Origin: Streptomyces sp. SPB162
Lineage (GTDB): Bacteria; Actinomycetota; Actinomycetes; Streptomycetales; Streptomycetaceae
Length of the DNA stretch: 64,000 nucleotides
NCBI RefSeq assembly: GCF_029504575.1
Contig: NZ_JAQFII010000001.1
Coordinates: 6,269,001 to 6,333,000 of the forward strand
Direction of reading: 5' to 3'
Every line of letters begins with the position of its first letter. Position 1 is the first letter of the stretch. A program made the position numbers and the translations under genes. The notes under the pieces were generated by a model. That model was not told the DNA's origin. It saw nothing but the letters and a program-made list of their open reading frames with translations, and made no database searches. Shown piece by piece: positions 58,979-64,000 of the stretch.

Positions 58979-59728
58979 ATGAGCGTGCCCGGCACATACA
59001 CACAGGCCTGGGAGAGTTTCTGGCGCGACGCGCCGCCGTCGGACGGTGCGGTCTTCTGGGACGCCGACGCGTCCCTCACCGCCGCGCTGCAGGTGCCGCT
59101 CTTCGAGCCGTACTTCGACGCCGGCCTGCCGGTCGTCGACTTCGGGTGCGGCAACGGCACCCAGACCCGGTACCTCGCGGAGCGCTACGACCGGGTGGTC
59201 GGAGTGGATCTGTCCGCGGCGGCGATCGAGCACGCCCGTCGTGCGGACCCGCACGGTATCGCCGAGTACCAGCAGTTCAACGGGGCTGACGCGGCCGTGG
59301 CGCGCCGGCTGCACGCGGAGATGGGTGACGCGAACGTCTACATGCGGGGTGTGCTGCACCAGTGCGAACCCGCGGACCGGGAGCCGCTGATCGAGGGCAT
59401 CGCGATCCTGCTCGGCGAGCGCGGACGGGTGTTCGCGGTCGAACTGGCGGCGGCCGCGAAGGGCCTCCTGCTGGGCCTGGCCCAGGCACCCGGCGGCCCG
59501 CCCCCGAAGCTGGGAGCGGTCTTCGCGCACGGCCTCACCCCGGGCGAGGTCGCCGACGAGGACGTCCCCGGCTACTTCGCGGCAGCGGGCCTCGAACTGC
59601 TGGCGGGCGGCGAGCAGCCCCTGAGGACGACGGAGTTCCACCCCGACGGCACGCGCATCGAACTGCCGTCGAAATGGCTGGTGGCGGGGGCCGGGGACCA
59701 GGCGCGGCCCGGGTCTACAGAGGTATAG
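58979..59728 (+). CDS. Class I SAM-dependent methyltransferase
   Basis: The protein has 249 residues. The SAM-binding motif is VVDFGCGNGTQTRYL near residue 55, followed by VVGVDLSAAAIEHAR (motif II acidic end) and a later YMRGVLHQCEPADREPLIE (motif IV). Only the binding domain is recognisable. The substrate is unknown. GGGGAG lies about 11 bases before ATG 58979. The TAG stop overlaps a TATAGT -10-like box at 59724-59729 that may start transcription of the peptidase operon. Confidence 0.83.
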   Translation: MSVPGTYTQAWESFWRDAPPSDGAVFWDADASLTAALQVPLFEPYFDAGLPVVDFGCGNGTQTRYLAERYDRVVGVDLSAAAIEHARRADPHGIAEYQQFNGADAAVARRLHAEMGDANVYMRGVLHQCEPADREPLIEGIAILLGERGRVFAVELAAAAKGLLLGLAQAPGGPPPKLGAVFAHGLTPGEVADEDVPGYFAAAGLELLAGGEQPLRTTEFHPDGTRIELPSKWLVAGAGDQARPGSTEV

Positions 59729-59738
59729 TCCGCGGGAG

Positions 59739-59747
59739 TTATCCACA
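59739..59747 (+). other. Isolated consensus DnaA box
   Basis: TTATCCACA matches the E. coli consensus DnaA box exactly, in the 61-base gap before the peptidase operon. No second box or origin feature is seen nearby, so any role would be regulatory or chance. Confidence 0.4.
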
Positions 59748-59789
59748 GGTCTGGCAGGCGTCGCGCAAAACCGCGTAGCGTTGCGTCGC

Positions 59790-60623
59790 ATGAAGATCCT
59801 GATCTCGGCCGACATGGAGGGCGCCACGGGCGTCACCTGGCCTGCCGATGTGCTGCCGGGGAGCGAGCAGTGGCAGCGCTGCCGCCATATGTTCACGTCC
59901 GACGTGAATGCCGCGATCGCCGGGTTCTTCGACGGCGGAGCCGACCAGGTCCTGGTGAACGAGGCGCACTGGACCATGCGCAATCTGCTGCTGGAGAAAC
60001 TCGACGAACGCGCCGAGATGCTCACCGGCCGGCACAAGGACCTGTCGATGGTCGAAGGCGTGCAGCACGGCGATGTGGACGGCGTCGCGTTCGTCGGTTA
60101 CCACACGGGCGCCGGGACCGAGGGTGTGCTCGCGCACACCTATCTCGCCAACTCGATCACGGGCGTGTGGGTCAACGGCGAGCCGGCGAGCGAGGGGCGG
60201 CTGAACGCGCTGGTCGTCGCCGAGTACGGGGTGCCGGTCGTCCTGGTGACGGGCGACGACCGTACGGGCGCCGACGCGGGCGGATACGCCCCGCGGGCGC
60301 GTACGGTCGCGGTCAAGGACTACGTGTCCCGGTACGCGGCGGTCTGCCGGCCCCCGGCCAGGACGGCCACCGACATCCGGGCCGCGGCGAAGGAGGCCGC
60401 GGCGCTCGCGGTGCGCCATGAGCCCGAGCGGGCCGGACCCTTCCATGTGGAGGTCGAGTTCGACGCGGTGCACCTCGCGGGGGCCGCCGCGGTGGTGCGC
60501 GGCGTGGCGCGGACCGGAGAGCGTCGCGTCGCCTACACATCACCGACCATGTACGAGGGCATCCGCGCCTTCAAGGCGGTGACCACGCTCGTGTCGGCAG
60601 CGGTGGAGGAACAGTATGGCTGA
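59790..60623 (+). CDS. M55 family D-aminopeptidase (DppA-like)
   Basis: The protein has about 277 residues. ATG 59790 opens the conserved MKILISADMEGATGV, with Asp8 and Glu10 as metal ligands. Further ligand regions are NEAHWTMRNLL and GYHTGAGTEG. M55 enzymes are zinc D-aminopeptidases that act on D-Ala peptides. It overlaps the M20 gene by 8 bases. It is the first gene of a four-gene peptidase operon that probably recycles cell wall peptides. Confidence 0.9.
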   Translation: MKILISADMEGATGVTWPADVLPGSEQWQRCRHMFTSDVNAAIAGFFDGGADQVLVNEAHWTMRNLLLEKLDERAEMLTGRHKDLSMVEGVQHGDVDGVAFVGYHTGAGTEGVLAHTYLANSITGVWVNGEPASEGRLNALVVAEYGVPVVLVTGDDRTGADAGGYAPRARTVAVKDYVSRYAAVCRPPARTATDIRAAAKEAAALAVRHEPERAGPFHVEVEFDAVHLAGAAAVVRGVARTGERRVAYTSPTMYEGIRAFKAVTTLVSAAVEEQYG

Positions 60624-61974
60624 GCAAGGGGTGTTCGAAGCGATCGCTGAGGCGGTGGACCAGCAGGCCCTGGACGAGGTGGTGCGCTTCACCTCCGATC
60701 TGATCCGGATCGACACGACCAACCGCGGCGGCGGCGACGGCAACGAGCGGCCCGCTGCCGAGTACGTCGCCGCAGCGCTGTCCGACGCCGGGATCGAGCC
60801 CTTGATCCTGGAGTCCGCCCCGGGTCGTGCCAATGTGGTGGCCCGCATCGAGGGCAGCGACCCGAGCGCCGACGCGCTGCTGGTCCACGGCCACCTGGAT
60901 GTCGTCCCGGCCGAGCCCGCCGACTGGAGCGTGCACCCGTTCTCGGGCGAGATCCGCGACGGAGTGGTCTGGGGCCGCGGCGCCATCGACATGAAGAACA
61001 TGGACGCGATGGTGCTCGCGACGGTGCGGGCGATGGCCCGCACCGGACGCCGCCCGACCCGTGACCTCGTGCTCGCGTTCACCGCGGACGAGGAGGACAG
61101 CGCCGCCTACGGCGCCGGCTTCCTCACGGATCAGCACCCCGGGCTCTTCGAGGGCTGCACCGAAGGCATCAGCGAATCGGGCGCTTTCACCTTCCACACG
61201 GGCGACGGCATGCGGCTGTACCCGGTGGCCGCGGGCGAGCGCGGAACCGCCTGGCTGCGGCTGACGGCGCACGGCAGGGCCGGGCACGGCTCCAAGGTCA
61301 ACTCGGCGAACGCGGTCAGCCGGCTGGCCGCGGCCATCGCGCGGATCGGCGAACACGAGTGGCCGGTCCGGCTGACCGACACCGTGCGCGCGGCGCTCAC
61401 CGAACTCGCCACACTGCGGGGTATCGAACCCGACCTGGACGATGTGGACGGGCTGCTCGACCGGCTCGGCCCGGCCGCAGCGCTGGTCCGGCCGACGGTC
61501 CGCAACAGCGCCAACCCGACGATGCTGCAGGCCGGGTACAAGGTCAACGTCATCCCCGGGACCTCGACCGCCTATGTGGACGGACGGTTGCTGCCCGGTG
61601 GGGAGGCCGAGTTCACCGAGACCATGGACCGGCTCACCGGCCCGTACGTCGAGTGGGAGTACTACCACCGCGGGGTGCCGCTCGAGGCTCCGGTGGACTC
61701 GCCCACGTACGCGGCGATGCGCGAGGCGCTGGAGCACTTCGACCCGCAGGCCCACGTCGTCCCGTACTGCATGTCCGGCGGCACGGACGCCAAGCAGTTC
61801 TCCCGGCTCGGCATCACCGGCTACGGGTTCTCCCCGCTGAAACTGCCCCCGGGCTTCGACTACCAGGCGCTCTTCCACGGAGTGGACGAACGCGTGCCGG
61901 TCGAGGCGCTGCACTTCGGCGTCCGGGTGCTCGACCGCTTTCTGACCTCCTCCCCAGGGAAGGCACCCGTATGA
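60616..61974 (+). CDS. M20 family metallopeptidase
   Basis: The protein has 452 residues. The dizinc site is complete: His in VHGHLDVVP, the bridging Asp in WGRGAIDMKN, Glu-Glu in TADEEDSAAYG and Glu in ISESGAF. The lid domain starts near residue 215 (LRLTAHGRAGHGSK). Members include dipeptidases, acetylornithine deacetylases and desuccinylases. In this operon a dipeptidase role is most likely. It overlaps genes on both sides by 8 and 4 bases. Confidence 0.88.
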   Translation: MAEQGVFEAIAEAVDQQALDEVVRFTSDLIRIDTTNRGGGDGNERPAAEYVAAALSDAGIEPLILESAPGRANVVARIEGSDPSADALLVHGHLDVVPAEPADWSVHPFSGEIRDGVVWGRGAIDMKNMDAMVLATVRAMARTGRRPTRDLVLAFTADEEDSAAYGAGFLTDQHPGLFEGCTEGISESGAFTFHTGDGMRLYPVAAGERGTAWLRLTAHGRAGHGSKVNSANAVSRLAAAIARIGEHEWPVRLTDTVRAALTELATLRGIEPDLDDVDGLLDRLGPAAALVRPTVRNSANPTMLQAGYKVNVIPGTSTAYVDGRLLPGGEAEFTETMDRLTGPYVEWEYYHRGVPLEAPVDSPTYAAMREALEHFDPQAHVVPYCMSGGTDAKQFSRLGITGYGFSPLKLPPGFDYQALFHGVDERVPVEALHFGVRVLDRFLTSSPGKAPV

Positions 61975-63947
61975 CCCAGGACGTCCCGTACGGAGCCTGG
62001 CCGTCGCCCATCGGCGCGGCGACGGCCGCGTCGCACGACGGCAGCCCGGAGTTCGCGGGCTTCGTCGGCGACGAGGTGTGGTGGACCGAGCCGCGCCCCG
62101 CCGAGGGCGGCCGCCGCGCGCTGGTCCGGCGGCTCGCGGACGGCAGCGAGCAGTGCCCGCTGCCCGCACCGTGGAACGTCCGCAGCCGCGTCATGGAGTA
62201 CGGCGGCCTGCCGTGGGCAGGCGTCCCGGACGCCGACGGCCCGCTGATCGTCTTCGTGAACTTCGCCGACCAGCGCCTGTACGCGTACCGGCCGGGGACC
62301 GAGCCGCTGCCGCTGACGCCCGTCTCGGCGGTGGGCGACGGCCTGCGGTGGGTGGACCCGCGGATCCACCAGGACCGGGGCGAGGTCTGGTGCGTCCTGG
62401 AGGAGTTCACCGGGGACGGTCCTTGCGACCTGCGGCGCGTCATCGCCGCCGTACCGCTGGACGGGTCGGCCGCCGCCGACCGCCGCGCCGTGCGCGAACT
62501 GACCGACGGCGTCGACCGGTTCGTCACCGGCCCCCGGCTCTCCCCGGACGGTGGGCAGGCCGTGTGGATCGCCTGGGACCATCCGCGGATGCCCTGGGAC
62601 GGCACCGAGCTCAAGCTCGCGCAGGTCGGGGAGGACGGCGCCTTCACCGGGGTCCGCACCCTGATCGGCGGCCCCGAGGAGTCGGTCGCGCAGGCCGAGT
62701 GGGCCGCGGACGGCACCCTGATCGCCGCCACGGACCGCACGGGCTGGTGGAACCTGCACCGCGTCGATCCCCGCACCGGCGAGGCCGTCAACCTCTGCCC
62801 GCGTGACGAGGAGTTCGCCGGCCCGCTCTGGAAGCTCGGCTACCGCTGGTTCGCGCCCGTCGGCGAGGGACTCCTCGCGGTCCTGCACGGCGTAGGGGCC
62901 CAGCGACTGGCCATACTCGATCCGGCCACCGGCGAACTGGCCGACGTCCCGGGCCGCTGGACGGAATGGGCCGCGGGCCTCGCCACCTCGGGCACCCGGG
63001 TGCTGGACGTGGCGGCGAGCGCGCGCTCCTCGTCCGAGATCGTCGAACTCGACACCCGCACCGGGCACCCGCGCGTCATCGGCTGCGCACACCAGGACGC
63101 CGTCGACCCCGCGTATGTGCCGGACCCCGTCGCCCGCACCTTCACCGGGCCCGACGGGCGTGAGGTGCACGCCTCCGTGTACCCGCCGCGGAACCCCGAG
63201 GTCAGAGCTCCGGCGGGGGAGCTGCCGCCCTATGTGATCTGGGCGCACGGCGGCCCCACCAGCAGAGTCCCCATGGTGCTCGACGTGGAGATCGCCTACT
63301 TCACGTCGCGCGGCATCGGCGTCGCGGAGGTCGACTACGGCGGCTCCACCGGCTACGGCCGCGCCTACCGGGAGCGGCTGCGCGAACAGTGGGGCGTCGT
63401 GGACGTCGAGGACTGCGCGGCCGTCGCGCGGGCGCTCGTCGAGGAGGGCACCGCGGACGGGGCACGGCTCGCGATCCGCGGTGGCAGCGCGGGCGGCTGG
63501 ACCACGGGAGCGTCGCTCACCACCACGGACCTGTACGCGTGCGGCGCCATCAGCTTCCCGATCCTGGACCTGACCGGCTGGTCGGCGAACGGTGAGACGC
63601 ACGACTTCGAGTCGCGGTATCTCGAGTCCCTCGTCGGCCCGCTCGCCGAGGTCCCTGACCGGTACCGCGACCGTTCGCCGGTCAACGGCGCCGACCGCGT
63701 CACCGCGCCGTTCCTGCTGCTGCAGGGGCTGGACGACGTGATCTGCCCGCCCGTCCAGTGCGAGCGCTTCCTGGAGCGGATCGCCGGGCGCGGCATCCCC
63801 CACGCCTATCTCACCTTCGAGGGTGAAGGCCATGGATTCCGCCGCCAGGAGTCGATCGTCGCGTCTCTGGAAGCCGAACTCTCGCTCTACGGGCAGGTCT
63901 TCGGCTTCGTGCCGCCCGGCGTGCCGCTGCTGGAGCTGACCAAGTGA
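61971..63947 (+). CDS. S9 family prolyl oligopeptidase-like aminopeptidase
   Basis: The protein has 658 residues, with no signal peptide. The N-terminal part (about 1-390) is a beta-propeller rich in WSADGTL/WDHPRMPWDGT-like turns. The C-terminal hydrolase has Ser506 in IRGGSAGGWTTG, Asp588 or 589 in LQGLDDVICPP and His621 in EGEGHGFRR. The substrate channel through the propeller limits it to short peptides. ATG 61971 overlaps the M20 stop (ATGA). The S66-like gene starts inside its last four bases. Confidence 0.9.
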   Translation: MTQDVPYGAWPSPIGAATAASHDGSPEFAGFVGDEVWWTEPRPAEGGRRALVRRLADGSEQCPLPAPWNVRSRVMEYGGLPWAGVPDADGPLIVFVNFADQRLYAYRPGTEPLPLTPVSAVGDGLRWVDPRIHQDRGEVWCVLEEFTGDGPCDLRRVIAAVPLDGSAAADRRAVRELTDGVDRFVTGPRLSPDGGQAVWIAWDHPRMPWDGTELKLAQVGEDGAFTGVRTLIGGPEESVAQAEWAADGTLIAATDRTGWWNLHRVDPRTGEAVNLCPRDEEFAGPLWKLGYRWFAPVGEGLLAVLHGVGAQRLAILDPATGELADVPGRWTEWAAGLATSGTRVLDVAASARSSSEIVELDTRTGHPRVIGCAHQDAVDPAYVPDPVARTFTGPDGREVHASVYPPRNPEVRAPAGELPPYVIWAHGGPTSRVPMVLDVEIAYFTSRGIGVAEVDYGGSTGYGRAYRERLREQWGVVDVEDCAAVARALVEEGTADGARLAIRGGSAGGWTTGASLTTTDLYACGAISFPILDLTGWSANGETHDFESRYLESLVGPLAEVPDRYRDRSPVNGADRVTAPFLLLQGLDDVICPPVQCERFLERIAGRGIPHAYLTFEGEGHGFRRQESIVASLEAELSLYGQVFGFVPPGVPLLELTK

Positions 63948-64000
63948 CGGGGCCCGTGCCGGAGTCCCTGCGCCGGGCCCGCCGACTGGTACCCGGCGAC
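63944..64000 (+). CDS. Probable S66 LD-carboxypeptidase, N-terminal start only (partial)
   Basis: GTG 63944 overlaps the S9 stop as GTGA. The 19 residues encoded to the window edge end in RRLVPGD, which is how S66 LD-carboxypeptidases begin before their VAVVAPSG strand. The identification relies on this start and the operon of D- and L-peptide hydrolases, so it is an inference. The rest lies outside the window. Confidence 0.5.
   Translation, partial: MTGPVPESLRRARRLVPGD

Noticed and set aside
1..64000. CRISPR arrays, insertion sequences with transposases, prophage genes, or an NRPS/PKS cluster
   Set aside because: No spaced direct repeats, transposase motifs, phage structural genes or modular synthase domains were found. 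The ccr gene alone does not make a polyketide cluster.

Overview
The window is about 70% GC or higher, has third-position G/C throughout, densely packed genes, many GTG and some TTG starts, and families typical of streptomycetes: crotonyl-CoA carboxylase/reductase beside a B12 mutase, a SpoIIE-type phosphatase with a kinase-like domain, an F420-type luciferase-like oxidoreductase, a DUF6278-type protein and a Tat-exported PIG-L enzyme. It reads as a chromosomal segment of Streptomyces or a close relative. I see no rRNA, tRNA, transposase, phage gene or CRISPR array.

Region 1 (1-10.6 kb) looks like a cell-surface glycan locus. A leftward operon holds a PIG-L deacetylase, an unknown protein and a GT4-Stealth fusion. 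A leftward acyltransferase-3 and a divergent second Stealth protein stand beside it. Region 2 (10.7-13.8 kb) is a glutamate-type polar amino acid ABC operon whose lipoprotein gene carries a one-base frameshift in its signal peptide. Region 3 (13.9-22.8 kb) has secreted hydrolases (S15-type, SGNH, gamma-glutamyltransferase), a ZIP metal transporter, a SecD-P1-like lipoprotein and unknowns. Region 4 (22.9-29.2 kb) is a pyrimidine/hydantoin catabolism operon: nitrilase-type amidase, aminotransferase, dihydropyrimidinase, luciferase-like oxidoreductase and NCS1 permease. An inositol-phosphatase-like gene and an FAD oxidoreductase follow.

Region 5 (31.4-38.6 kb) is a run of small housekeeping genes: sirtuin, TIGR03086 protein, nucleotidyltransferase, SCP2-like protein, GGT-like protein, Nudix hydrolase, GNAT and glycerate kinase. 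It ends in two strong terminators. Region 6 (38.7-48.6 kb, all leftward) is an ethylmalonyl-CoA pathway block: a two-module 3-hydroxyacyl-CoA dehydrogenase, a TetR regulator, ccr, a B12 mutase, MaoC hydratase and acyl-CoA dehydrogenase. The phosphatidylserine synthase and decarboxylase pair follows from its own probable promoter. Together these would convert crotonyl-CoA through ethylmalonyl-CoA and methylsuccinyl-CoA to mesaconyl-CoA and its hydrate. The lyase of the last step is not here.

Region 7 (48.9-56.1 kb) has a HEAT-repeat protein, a GNAT, a radical SAM protein with a LexA-like box upstream, an SRPBCC protein, a 164-bp hairpin-like repeat element, an MFS exporter fused to three beta-sandwich repeats, and a large membrane protein. 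Region 8 (56.4-64 kb) has a PAS-GAF-SpoIIE-ATPase phosphatase, a methyltransferase, and a tightly coupled peptidase operon (M55, M20, S9, and the start of a probable S66 carboxypeptidase cut by the window end).
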